A DNA stretch of 64,000 bases from Claveliimonas intestinigallinarum (GTDB taxonomy: Bacteria; Bacillota; Clostridia; Lachnospirales; Lachnospiraceae): contig DXED01000041.1 in NCBI GenBank assembly GCA_019115145.1, positions 62,001-126,000 of the forward strand, given 5' to 3'. The notes beneath the pieces are model-generated. The model searched no databases and was not told where the DNA came from. It saw nothing but the letters and a program-made list of their open reading frames with translations. Below are positions 49,010 through 57,862 of this stretch, one piece after another (position 1 is the first letter of the stretch; each line of letters begins with the position of its first letter). The translations under genes and the position numbers were made by a program.

Positions 49010-50305
49010 ATGCAAAGAGATATGGGAAAGGGGAGCAGCACTTGCGGCATAGGAATGTTAAGAAGGGCAGTTCTTTATCTGACAAGACTGAAGAAAAAGA
49101 ACCTTTTGCTTTTAGCTGTCATGTTTTTGCTGATATCCTTGTTTATGGGAGGTATAGCGGTCGATAACGGTATTCAGAACAGTGTTGAAACGATTTATCA
49201 GGGGATGGAGGGATATTTCCAGGTTGGTTCGGATAATCCCGCTTATCAGATTGACGACAGCTTTATTGATCAGGTCATGGAGGAAGATACTATTGTAAGA
49301 TATAATGCGACAAATGTGCTGTATTTAAGCGTGCCTGACACGGTTTTGATCCCGGGCAGATTTTTGGGAAGCGGAGCTGCCGAAGAACATATGACACGCT
49401 TTATAAGCAATAGCAGGAGCAATGATTGTGAATATTTCTCAAATAAACAATTTGAACTTATAGAAGGAGAGCCCATAGGAGATGCAAAGACAAATACGGC
49501 GATCATATCTGATACGCTTGCCAGTCTCAACAACTATACTATCGGAGATACAATAACTGCGAATATAGTTAAAAGCAGCCTTCTGTTATTCGACAGTGAG
49601 GCCGAAGGAAAAGCCTATGATTTCAGGATCGCAGGGATTTACAGAAGCAACTATGAGCAAAAGGTGGGGGCCGACACGGCAGAGTGTAATATTGAAGATA
49701 ATTATATCTTTATTGACAGCAATAGCGGGAAGGAGATAGCATCCTATTTACAGGGGAATAAAAGAAATACCTACACCGGAGTACAGTTCTTTCTTGCGTC
49801 ACCACGGGAAATAGACGAAACGATAAGCAGGCTGACTGAGAAAGACGTCCTTGAGGGCAGAGATATTCATGTCATGAACCATACATATGAACAGTCCGAG
49901 GAGCAGCTCCAGACCATGTCCCGCTTGACGCGTACATACCTGTGGATTTTAGGAATTGCCGGTACGCTTGTTTTGTTCGGAGTGATGCAGATCCATTTGA
50001 GGGACAGAAGAAGAGAAATAGCAATTTTTTTGTCCCTGGGAGTGAAAAAATCAAACATTATCCTGCAGCATATGATAGAAAACATGATTTTGTACATGTT
50101 TTCCTGGATTGCGGCCGTGGCTTTTGTTTCCACCCTGATTTTTGCTGTGAACAGAATTCTGACGGATATCCAGTTGTCAATGACTGTGACAGAAGCCTGT
50201 CTCTCGGGACTGATCGGGCTGTTCGCCGTGCTGACGGCAACACTGACTTCGCATGTTTACATAGCACGGTTTAGCCCAGGGCATATCCTGAGCACGTTTT
50301 CGTAA
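49010..50305 (+). CDS. FtsX/MacB-type ABC exporter permease 2
   Basis: 431 residues with the same layout as its neighbour. A basic N-terminus (MLRRAVLYLTRLKKKN after about 15 extra residues) precedes helix 1 (LLLLAVMFLLISLFMGGIAV). An external domain of about 270 residues and three C-terminal helices follow, with LRDRRREIAIFLSLGVKKSNIILQHM as coupling helix. It is only distantly similar to permease 1, suggesting a heterodimer. ATG 49010 follows AGAGGGAGG; an internal ATG at 49055 would give an N-terminus like permease 1. Its stop overlaps the region of the ATPase ribosome site. Confidence 0.88.
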   Translation: MQRDMGKGSSTCGIGMLRRAVLYLTRLKKKNLLLLAVMFLLISLFMGGIAVDNGIQNSVETIYQGMEGYFQVGSDNPAYQIDDSFIDQVMEEDTIVRYNATNVLYLSVPDTVLIPGRFLGSGAAEEHMTRFISNSRSNDCEYFSNKQFELIEGEPIGDAKTNTAIISDTLASLNNYTIGDTITANIVKSSLLLFDSEAEGKAYDFRIAGIYRSNYEQKVGADTAECNIEDNYIFIDSNSGKEIASYLQGNKRNTYTGVQFFLASPREIDETISRLTEKDVLEGRDIHVMNHTYEQSEEQLQTMSRLTRTYLWILGIAGTLVLFGVMQIHLRDRRREIAIFLSLGVKKSNIILQHMIENMILYMFSWIAAVAFVSTLIFAVNRILTDIQLSMTVTEACLSGLIGLFAVLTATLTSHVYIARFSPGHILSTFS

Positions 50306-50319
50306 TGGAGGACAAGAGT

Positions 50320-51003
50320 ATGAGTACTGAAAAGATATTAGAAGTCCGGGATGTCAGCTACTGGTATGACAGCTCAAAGCCTGTATTGAAAGAGGTAAAT
50401 GTAAGCTTTTGTACAGGAAGCGTATACGCGATCACCGGGGCTTCCGGATCGGGAAAAACAACCCTGATGTCTTTGCTGGGCGGACTTGATACGCCAAAAA
50501 AAGGAGCCGTTCTCTACAGGGGAGAAAATATAGCGGAAATCGGCTATGAAAAATACAGAAAACAGTGTGTCTCATTTGTGTTTCAAAATTACAATCTGAT
50601 CAATTATATGACCTCACTGGAAAATGTCATGCTGACTTCAAAGACTTCTCCTTTGCCGTTTTTGAAAGATGTGGGGATAACGGAAGAGGAGGCGAGAAGG
50701 AATGTCCTGAAATTATCAGGCGGGCAACAGCAGAGAGTGGCGATCGCAAGGGCGATCGCAGCTGAAACACCGGTTATCTTGGCCGATGAGCCCACCGGTA
50801 ATCTTGATGAAAAAACATCTGAAGATATAATGAGGCTGCTGAAGGAGCAGGCGCATAGCAGATCGAAATGTGTCATTGTAGTCACTCACTCTAAAAGTAT
50901 CGCAGCTGCTGCGGATCATACATATGAAATCAAAAACGGTTCGCTCCGGGCGGATTTCCTGTTGCCTGCGAATGGGCGGCATGCTATAATTCTTAGGCGG
51001 TAA
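50320..51003 (+). CDS. ABC transporter ATP-binding protein (MacB/LolD type)
   Basis: 227 residues. Walker A is GASGSGKTTLMSLLGGL (about 39-47), the Q-loop is in VSFVFQNYNLI, the signature LSGGQQQRVAIARAIA (about 133-141), Walker B VILADEPTGNLDE and the H-loop in VVTHSKSI. All ATPase motifs are intact. ATG 50320 is preferred to ATG 50305 because GGAGG (50307-50311) lies eight bases before it. It couples to the two FtsX-type permeases upstream. No two-component system of the BceRS type is adjacent. A promoter for miaB sits inside its 3' end. Confidence 0.92.
   Translation: MSTEKILEVRDVSYWYDSSKPVLKEVNVSFCTGSVYAITGASGSGKTTLMSLLGGLDTPKKGAVLYRGENIAEIGYEKYRKQCVSFVFQNYNLINYMTSLENVMLTSKTSPLPFLKDVGITEEEARRNVLKLSGGQQQRVAIARAIAAETPVILADEPTGNLDEKTSEDIMRLLKEQAHSRSKCVIVVTHSKSIAAAADHTYEIKNGSLRADFLLPANGRHAIILRR
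50962..50990 (+). promoter_or_regulatory. miaB promoter inside the ATPase gene
   Basis: TTGCCT (50962-50967), 17 bases, perfect TATAAT (50985-50990), 40 bases before the miaB ATG. It separates the conserved miaB-mutSL-miaA block from the AT-rich exporter. Confidence 0.68.
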
Positions 51004-51030
51004 AATGATTTTCATGAGGTGAACAGATAA

Positions 51031-52485
51031 ATGATAGAAAAAGAAAAATGGGAGAGGACATTCAGGGAACCTCTGGATGAACCGCCTGCTCATGAGCCGG
51101 AGCGGCAGTACTACTTTATGGAGAAGGCCAGAAAGTACATACAGGAGGCGTCAGCCCGAGCAGGACGTCCCCTCACCTTCCACGTCACCACCTTTGGCTG
51201 TCAGATGAACGCCAGAGACTCGGAGAAGCTGGAGGGCATTTTGAAGAAAGTGGGCTACGTGGAGGAGCCGGAGGAGGAGAAGGCGGATTTTGTCATCTAC
51301 AACACCTGCACTGTGCGGGAGAACGCCAACCAGAGGGTGTACGGACGCCTGGGGCAGCTTGGACACGCGAAAAAGTCCAACCCTCACATGATGATCGCCC
51401 TTTGCGGCTGCATGATGCAGGAGCCACAGGTGGTGGAGAAGCTGAAGAAAAGCTACCACTTTGTGGACATCATCTTCGGCACCCACAACATCTACAAGTT
51501 CGCGGAGCTGATCGCGGCCCGGATGGAGTCGGACCGGATGATCATCGACATCTGGAAGGACACGGACAAGATCGTGGAGGATCTGCCTGTGGCCAGGAAA
51601 TATCCCTTTAAGTCCGGCGTCAATATCATGTTCGGCTGCAACAACTTTTGCAGCTACTGTATCGTCCCCTATGTCCGGGGGCGGGAGAGGAGCCGTGATC
51701 CGAAAGCCATCATCCGGGAGGTGGAACGCCTGGCGGCGGACGGCGTGGTGGAGATCATGCTCCTTGGACAGAACGTGAACTCCTACGGGAAGACACTGGA
51801 GCACCCTATGACCTTTGCTCAGCTCCTTGAGGAGGTGGAGAAGGTGGATGGCATCGAGAGGATCCGCTTTATGACCTCCCACCCGAAGGATCTCTCCGAC
51901 GAGCTCATAGAGGTGATGGGAAGATCGAAGAAGATCTGCCGTCATCTCCATCTCCCGGTGCAGTCCGGGAGCAGCCGGATCCTGGAGAAGATGAACCGCC
52001 GGTACACGAAGGAGCAGTACCTGGCGCTGGTGGAGAAAATACGGGCCGCCGTTCCGGACATCTCCCTCACCACGGACATCATTGTGGGCTTTCCCGGGGA
52101 GACGGAGGAGGATTTCCAGGAGACGCTGGATGTGGTGAGAAGGGTGCGGTACGACAGCGCCTTTACCTTCATCTACTCAAAGCGGACAGGCACTCCTGCC
52201 GCGGCCATGGAGGACCAGGTTCCCCAGGTGGTGGTGAAGGACCGGTTTGACCGGCTTCTTAAGGAAGTGCAGGAGATCGCCGGTGAGGTGTGCGCCGTGC
52301 ACCAGGGCACTGTCCAGGAGGTGCTGGTGGAGTCGGTGAACGACCATGACCCGTCCCTTATGACCGGACGGATGAGCAACAATCTCCTTGTCCATTTCCC
52401 GGGCGGGGAGGATCTCACAGGAAAGCTGGTGCAGGTGCGCCTGGACGAGTGCAGAGGATTTTACTATCTTGGCCATATGGTGTAA
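51031..52485 (+). CDS. miaB: MiaB, tRNA-2-methylthio-N6-isopentenyladenosine synthase
   Basis: 484 residues. A radical-SAM methylthiotransferase that adds the 2-methylthio group to i6A37 of tRNAs. The N-terminal UPF0004 domain has FGCQMNARDSEK and two further Cys (YNTCTVRENA, ALCGCMMQ) for the second 4Fe-4S cluster. The radical-SAM motif is FGCNNFCSYCIVPYVRGRE (C-x3-C-x2-C). A TRAM domain closes the protein (VLVESVNDHDPSLMTGRMSNNLLVHFPG). It works after MiaA, whose gene is in the same block (57862). Confidence 0.96.
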   Translation: MIEKEKWERTFREPLDEPPAHEPERQYYFMEKARKYIQEASARAGRPLTFHVTTFGCQMNARDSEKLEGILKKVGYVEEPEEEKADFVIYNTCTVRENANQRVYGRLGQLGHAKKSNPHMMIALCGCMMQEPQVVEKLKKSYHFVDIIFGTHNIYKFAELIAARMESDRMIIDIWKDTDKIVEDLPVARKYPFKSGVNIMFGCNNFCSYCIVPYVRGRERSRDPKAIIREVERLAADGVVEIMLLGQNVNSYGKTLEHPMTFAQLLEEVEKVDGIERIRFMTSHPKDLSDELIEVMGRSKKICRHLHLPVQSGSSRILEKMNRRYTKEQYLALVEKIRAAVPDISLTTDIIVGFPGETEEDFQETLDVVRRVRYDSAFTFIYSKRTGTPAAAMEDQVPQVVVKDRFDRLLKEVQEIAGEVCAVHQGTVQEVLVESVNDHDPSLMTGRMSNNLLVHFPGGEDLTGKLVQVRLDECRGFYYLGHMV

Positions 52486-52520
52486 AATGCCAGCTGTGAC
52501 CATTTATATTTTGCGGCAGA

Positions 52521-52564
52521 AACGCTCACACTATATAGGAGACTATACAGTGAGGGCGTTTTTT
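52521..52564 (+). terminator. miaB terminator overlapping the next ribosome site
   Basis: Arms 52521-52538 and 52543-52560 pair along 18 positions with two mismatches and one G-U around a GAGA loop, then six T (52559-52564). The ATG of the next gene is at 52565, and its GTGAGGG ribosome site (52550-52556) is in the 3' arm. Confidence 0.75.
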
Positions 52565-52993
52565 ATGAGAGAATACAGAAAGAAAATTTGTGAATATCTG
52601 CTGCTGTGGTTCGTGGGAGGGTGTCTCTACTACGGCTTTGAGGTGGTGTTCCGGGGCTTCTCCCACTGGAGCATGTTTGTCCTGGGAGGCATCTGTATGT
52701 GCTTCTGCGCCTGGCAGGGGAGCGTGCGCCAGTGGCAGGATCCGCTGTGGGTGCAGCTTCTCCGGTGCATGGTCTTTATCACCTCCTGCGAATTTATCAC
52801 CGGGATCATCGTCAACAAGTGGATGGGCTGGCATGTGTGGGACTACACGGGGATGCCCCTGCAGCTCTTCGGACAGATCTGCGTGCCCTTCATGCTCCTC
52901 TTTTCCTGCCTCAGCGTGGTGGGGATCTATCTGGGAGGGAACATCCTGTGGAAGGTATTTGGCGAGAAAAAACCGCATTTTTTCCTGATTTAA
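52565..52993 (+). CDS. CmpB-type membrane protein (putative ABC-transporter type IV, PF06541-like)
   Basis: 142 residues with four hydrophobic segments. SHWSMFVLGGICMCFCAWQG, TSCEFITGIIVNKWMGWHVWDYTGMPLQLFGQICVPF are the hallmark of the family labelled putative ABC-transporter type IV or CmpB. Despite the name, no ATPase partner is established. The start at 52565 directly follows the T-run of a terminator-like hairpin that contains the ribosome site. The gene is separated from mutS by 83 bases carrying a possible promoter. Confidence 0.82.
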   Translation: MREYRKKICEYLLLWFVGGCLYYGFEVVFRGFSHWSMFVLGGICMCFCAWQGSVRQWQDPLWVQLLRCMVFITSCEFITGIIVNKWMGWHVWDYTGMPLQLFGQICVPFMLLFSCLSVVGIYLGGNILWKVFGEKKPHFFLI

Positions 52994-53011
52994 TTTGACG
53001 GGAAAATGTGC

Positions 53012-53017
53012 TATACT
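53012..53017 (+). promoter_or_regulatory. Extended -10 promoter of mutSL
   Basis: TGC-TATACT (53009-53017) is a good extended -10 element 60 bases before mutS. The hexamer 17 bases upstream (TTTAAT, 52989-52994) is only a fair -35. Confidence 0.45.
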
Positions 53018-53076
53018 TAACTATGTATGCCTGCGGGCGTGCACACAAAAGACAAGAACAGCAAAGGAGAACTTAC

Positions 53077-55722
53077 ATGGCTGAATTAACTCCGATGATG
53101 CAGCAGTATGTGGAGACGAAGAAGCAATACAGCGACTGCATCCTTTTCTATAGATTGGGAGATTTTTATGAGATGTTTTTCGATGACGCCCTCACTGCGT
53201 CCCGGGAGCTGGAGATCACTCTGACAGGGAAGAACTGCGGCCTGGAGGAGCGGGCGCCCATGTGCGGCGTGCCCTACCATGCGGTGGACAGCTACCTGAG
53301 CCGTCTGGTGGCCAAGGGCTACAAGGTGGCCATCTGCGAGCAGATGGAGGATCCGGCCACGGCCAAGGGACTGGTCAAAAGAGAGGTGGTGCGTATCGTC
53401 ACCCCGGGGACCACGGTGGATCCCCAGGCCCTGGACGAGACGAAAAACAATTATATCATGTGTGTGGCCTATATTGGGGACACCTACGGCGTCTCCGTGG
53501 CGGACGTGACCACGGGAGAGTATTTTGTGACAGAGATCGGGGACAGCGGTATGCTCTTTGACGAGATCACCCACCTGATGCCCTCGGAGCTGATCTGCAA
53601 TGAGGCCTTCTACATGAGCGGCATGGATCTGGACGACCTGAAGGGGCGTCTGGGGATTACTGTCTACGCCCTGGACGCCTGGTATTTTGACGATGCCATC
53701 TGCCGCCGGACCCTGGAGGAGCACTTTAAGGTGAGCTCTATGGAGAGCCTGGGCATCGGGGACTTTGACTGCGGCGTCATCGGCGCCGGAGCTCTCCTCG
53801 TCTACCTGAAGGAGACCCAGAAGACGGATCTTGTCCAGCTCTCCCATCTGACCCGGTACGTGACGGGAAAGTACATGGTGCTGGACAGCTCCACAAGGCG
53901 AAATCTGGAGCTTAGCGAGACGCTGCGGGAAAAGCAGAAGAGGGGCTCCCTTCTTTGGGTGCTGGACAAGACAAAGACCGCCATGGGAGCCAGGATGCTG
54001 CGCAAGCAGCTGGAACAGCCCCTCATAGACAAGAAGCAGATTGAGAGGCGGCTGGACGCGGTGGAGGAGCTCCTGGACAACGCCATCTGCCGGGAGGAGA
54101 TGCGGGAGTACCTGACTCCTGTCTACGATTTGGAGCGGCTTTTGAGCAAGATCACCTACAAGTCCGCCAACCCAAGGGATCTGACTGCCTTTTACAGCTC
54201 CCTGTCCATGCTGCCCCACATCCGGTGCATCCTGGAGGATCTGCGCTCTCCCCTTCTGAAGGAGATACTGGGGGAGATGGACGCTCTAGAGGACATCTGC
54301 GACCTGATCGGGAGGGCCATCTGTGAGGATCCTCCCCTTGCCATGAAGGAGGGCGGCATCATCCGCGAGGGCTACAGCGAGGAGGTGGACCGCCTGCGAA
54401 ACGCCAAGACCGAGGGGAAGGACTGGCTGGCGAAGCTGGAGGAGGAAGAGCGGGAGAAGACAGGCATCAAGAACCTGCGGATTAAATACAACAAGGTCTT
54501 CGGCTACTATCTGGAGGTGACCAATTCCTTTAAAAATCTGGTGCCGGATTACTATACAAGAAAGCAGACGCTGGCCAACGCGGAGCGCTACATCACGCCC
54601 CGCCTCAAGGAGCTGGAGGACACCATCCTGGGGGCGGAGGACAAGCTGTACGCCCTGGAGTATGAGCTGTACTGCGAAGTCCGGGACACCATAGGAAAAG
54701 AAGTGGTGCGCATCCAGAACACGGCGAAGGCGGTGGCCCAGCTTGACATGCTGGCCTCCCTGGCCGTGGTGGCGGAGCGGAACCGGTATGTGCGGCCGAA
54801 GATCAATGAGAAGGGTGTCATCAACATCAAGGACGGACGCCACCCGGTGGTGGAGCAGATGATCCCAAACGACATGTTCATTGCCAACGATACATATCTG
54901 GATGACAAGAAGGACCGGATCTCCATCATCACCGGGCCCAACATGGCGGGAAAATCTACCTACATGCGCCAGACCGCCCTCATCGTGCTGATGGCCCAGG
55001 TGGGCTCCTTCGTGCCTGCGTCCAGTGCGGATATCGGTATCGTGGACAGGATCTTCACGAGGGTGGGAGCTTCTGACGACCTGGCATCCGGGCAGAGCAC
55101 CTTTATGGTGGAGATGACGGAGGTGGCCAATATCCTGCGGAACGCCACCCGCCACAGCCTTCTCATTCTGGATGAGATCGGGCGGGGCACCAGTACCTTC
55201 GATGGCCTGAGCATCGCCTGGGCGGTGGTGGAACATATCAGCAACACCAAGCTTTTGGGCGCCAAGACCCTCTTTGCCACCCATTATCACGAGCTGACAG
55301 AGCTGGAGGGCAAGATAGACAATGTCCACAACTACTGTATCGCGGTGAAGGAAAAGGGGGACGATATTGTGTTCCTGCGCAAGATCGTCAAAGGCGGCGC
55401 GGACCGCAGCTACGGTATCCAGGTGGCCAAGCTGGCCGGCGTGCCGGACCCTGTCATCGAGCGTGCCAAGGAAATCGCGGAGGAGCTGTCCTACGCGGAC
55501 ATCACCACAAGGGTGAAGGATATCGCGTCAGGCGGCAGAGAGACAAAGAAAAAGGCGAAGAAGTACGACGAGGTGGATATGGCCCAGATGTCCCTCTTCG
55601 ACACGGTCAGGGACGACGATGTACTGGAGGAGATCAAAAATCTGGACGTCAGCCATCTCACGCCCATTGACGCCTTGAACACGCTGTACCAGCTTCAGAA
55701 TAAATTGAAAAACAGGTGGTAA
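53077..55722 (+). CDS. mutS: DNA mismatch repair protein MutS
   Basis: 881 residues. Mismatch-binding N-terminal domain (YRLGDFYEMFFDDA with the conserved F-x-E mismatch probe, about residues 31-40). Connector, lever and clamp domains follow, then the ABC-type ATPase: Walker A GPNMAGKSTYMRQTALI (about 616-624), LILDEIGRGTSTFDG (Walker B), and ATHYHELTELE. The C-terminus has AQMSLFDTV, a beta-clamp-binding motif (Q-M-S-L-F), then the short helix-loop-helix. ATG 53077 follows AAAGGAGAA; the frame extends upstream without a ribosome site. It is followed one base later by mutL. Confidence 0.97.
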   Translation: MAELTPMMQQYVETKKQYSDCILFYRLGDFYEMFFDDALTASRELEITLTGKNCGLEERAPMCGVPYHAVDSYLSRLVAKGYKVAICEQMEDPATAKGLVKREVVRIVTPGTTVDPQALDETKNNYIMCVAYIGDTYGVSVADVTTGEYFVTEIGDSGMLFDEITHLMPSELICNEAFYMSGMDLDDLKGRLGITVYALDAWYFDDAICRRTLEEHFKVSSMESLGIGDFDCGVIGAGALLVYLKETQKTDLVQLSHLTRYVTGKYMVLDSSTRRNLELSETLREKQKRGSLLWVLDKTKTAMGARMLRKQLEQPLIDKKQIERRLDAVEELLDNAICREEMREYLTPVYDLERLLSKITYKSANPRDLTAFYSSLSMLPHIRCILEDLRSPLLKEILGEMDALEDICDLIGRAICEDPPLAMKEGGIIREGYSEEVDRLRNAKTEGKDWLAKLEEEEREKTGIKNLRIKYNKVFGYYLEVTNSFKNLVPDYYTRKQTLANAERYITPRLKELEDTILGAEDKLYALEYELYCEVRDTIGKEVVRIQNTAKAVAQLDMLASLAVVAERNRYVRPKINEKGVINIKDGRHPVVEQMIPNDMFIANDTYLDDKKDRISIITGPNMAGKSTYMRQTALIVLMAQVGSFVPASSADIGIVDRIFTRVGASDDLASGQSTFMVEMTEVANILRNATRHSLLILDEIGRGTSTFDGLSIAWAVVEHISNTKLLGAKTLFATHYHELTELEGKIDNVHNYCIAVKEKGDDIVFLRKIVKGGADRSYGIQVAKLAGVPDPVIERAKEIAEELSYADITTRVKDIASGGRETKKKAKKYDEVDMAQMSLFDTVRDDDVLEEIKNLDVSHLTPIDALNTLYQLQNKLKNRW

Positions 55723-55723
55723 T

Positions 55724-57862
55724 ATGAGCAGAATACAGGTTTTAGACCAGGTAACGATAGACAAGATAGCGGCCGGCGAGGTGATCGAACGCCCGGCCTC
55801 CATTGTGAAGGAGCTCCTGGAGAACGCCATAGACGCGGGCGCCACCTCCATCACGGTGGAGATCCGGGATGGAGGCATCTCCTTTATCCGGGTGACGGAC
55901 AACGGCTGCGGCATTGAGATGGAGGACATTCCGGCGGCTTTTCTGCGCCACTCCACAAGCAAGATACGTTCCGCGGAGGATTTGTCCCACATCTCCTCCC
56001 TGGGCTTTAGGGGAGAGGCTCTCTCCAGTATCGCGGCCGTGGCTCAGGTTGAGCTGATCACAAAGACAAAGGACAGTACCTTCGGCGCCTCCTACAGGAT
56101 CGAGGGAGGAAAGGGCGGACATCCGGAGGAGACGGGAGCGCCGGACGGCACTACCTTTCTTGTGCGCCAGCTCTTCTATAACACCCCCGCCAGGCGGAAA
56201 TTCTTAAAGACGCCCATGACGGAGGCAAGCCATGTGGGAGATCTGGTCACCAGGCTGGCCCTGTCCCATCCGGAGATTTCCTTCCAGTTCCGCAACAACG
56301 GCCAGTCTAAGCTGCACACCTCCGGGAACGGCAGCCTGCGGGATGTGATCTATCACGTGTACGGGAGGGAGATCGCCTCCCACCTGCTGGAGGTGGACTT
56401 TGAGGGGAGGGGCATTCACATCTCGGGCTGCATCGGTGAACCTCTTGTCTCCAGAGGAAACCGGAACTTTGAGAATTACTTTATCAATGGAAGATATGTG
56501 AAGAGCAGCATTATCTCAAAGGCCATCGAGGACGCCTACAAGGATTTCCAGATGCAGCACAAATATCCCTTTACTGTGCTTCATATCCAGGTGGACACGG
56601 AGATCGTGGATGTGAACGTGCACCCCACCAAGATGGAGGTGCGCTTCCAGAACCAGCAGGAGATCTACAACAGCGTCTGCGAGGCTGTGTCCCGCTCCCT
56701 TCACCACGATGAGCTGATCCCTCAGATCGATCTGCCGGAGCCGCCGGGAGCGGCGCCGGAGAAGGAAAAGCGCATACCGGCACAGGAGGCGGCTGCCCCG
56801 GAGAGGGAGAGAAGAGCGCTGTCGGCAGAAGAAACGATTGCCAGGAACACGGCAGAAAACATAGAAAAACAGAGTGTGCTCTATAAAAAACAGAGCACAT
56901 ATGAAGTCCCGAACGAGCCGGAAGAGAAAAAACAGAGCGCGCTCTTTAAAAATGAGCCTGAAAACGCAGGACAGACGCCGCGTACTCAGGTTGGTCAGCC
57001 GGACCGGGAGCCGCGAAAGGATCTGGACTATTTCATGAAGAAAATGAGAGAGCGGGTTCTCTCCTATCATCAGCAGAGCGCAGCTGCGGAGGTGCAGGAG
57101 CAGGGGCAGATACACAGGCCCGAGGTGACTCGTGACCGGATCAGAGAGGCTGCAAACTACAGGGCGGAGTCCGAAAAAACAGAGCGTGCTCTGGAGAAAA
57201 TGGAAGTGCCGGAGAAAAAAACAGAGCAAGCTCCAAAACAGCTCAATCTTTTTGAGGAGAAGCTTCTGAGTCCCCAGGCGGTTTCCCAGTACCGGATCAT
57301 CGGGCAAGTCTTCGAGACCTACTGGCTGGTGGAATTTAAGGATAATCTCTATATTATAGACCAGCACGCCGCCCACGAGAGGGTGCTCTACGAGAAGACG
57401 CTGGCGGGGATGAAGACGAGAGATTTCACCTCCCAGATCATCAGTCCCCCCATCATCCTGAACCTGACCATGCAGGAGGCTCAGCTTCTCAATACATATA
57501 TGGATCAGTTTACAAGGATTGGCTTTGAGATCGAGGAGTTCGGGCAGGATTCCTACGCTGTGCGTGCCGTGCCGGACAATCTTTTCAGTATTGCGAAGAG
57601 GGATCTTCTTATGGAGATGATTGACAGCTTATCTGATGAGCTTTATACTGGACTGGCACCGGATATCATTGACGAGAAGATCGCGTCCATGTCCTGCAAG
57701 GCGGCGGTGAAGGGAAACATGAGACTCTCCGCGAGAGAGGTGGAGACTCTCATCGGGGAGCTGCTAAAGCTTGAGAACCCCTACCACTGTCCCCACGGAA
57801 GACCGACGATTATCGCCATGAGCAGGCGCGAACTGGAAAAGAAATTCAAGAGGATCGTGTGA
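55724..57862 (+). CDS. mutL: DNA mismatch repair protein MutL (endonuclease type)
   Basis: 712 residues. The GHKL ATPase N-domain has ELLENAIDAGATSI (motif I), DNGCGIEMEDI, RHSTSK and GFRGEALSSI. The C-terminal dimerisation/endonuclease domain has DQHAAHERVLYE, the DQHA-x2-E-x4-E metal motif of nicking MutL proteins, and CPHGRPTI. A long, polar linker (about 335-500) includes three peptides that look like beta-clamp motifs: QSVLY (383-387), QSALF (404-408) and QLNLF (506-510). Coupled to mutS. The stop codon overlaps the miaA ATG (TGATG). Confidence 0.97.
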   Translation: MSRIQVLDQVTIDKIAAGEVIERPASIVKELLENAIDAGATSITVEIRDGGISFIRVTDNGCGIEMEDIPAAFLRHSTSKIRSAEDLSHISSLGFRGEALSSIAAVAQVELITKTKDSTFGASYRIEGGKGGHPEETGAPDGTTFLVRQLFYNTPARRKFLKTPMTEASHVGDLVTRLALSHPEISFQFRNNGQSKLHTSGNGSLRDVIYHVYGREIASHLLEVDFEGRGIHISGCIGEPLVSRGNRNFENYFINGRYVKSSIISKAIEDAYKDFQMQHKYPFTVLHIQVDTEIVDVNVHPTKMEVRFQNQQEIYNSVCEAVSRSLHHDELIPQIDLPEPPGAAPEKEKRIPAQEAAAPERERRALSAEETIARNTAENIEKQSVLYKKQSTYEVPNEPEEKKQSALFKNEPENAGQTPRTQVGQPDREPRKDLDYFMKKMRERVLSYHQQSAAAEVQEQGQIHRPEVTRDRIREAANYRAESEKTERALEKMEVPEKKTEQAPKQLNLFEEKLLSPQAVSQYRIIGQVFETYWLVEFKDNLYIIDQHAAHERVLYEKTLAGMKTRDFTSQIISPPIILNLTMQEAQLLNTYMDQFTRIGFEIEEFGQDSYAVRAVPDNLFSIAKRDLLMEMIDSLSDELYTGLAPDIIDEKIASMSCKAAVKGNMRLSAREVETLIGELLKLENPYHCPHGRPTIIAMSRRELEKKFKRIV

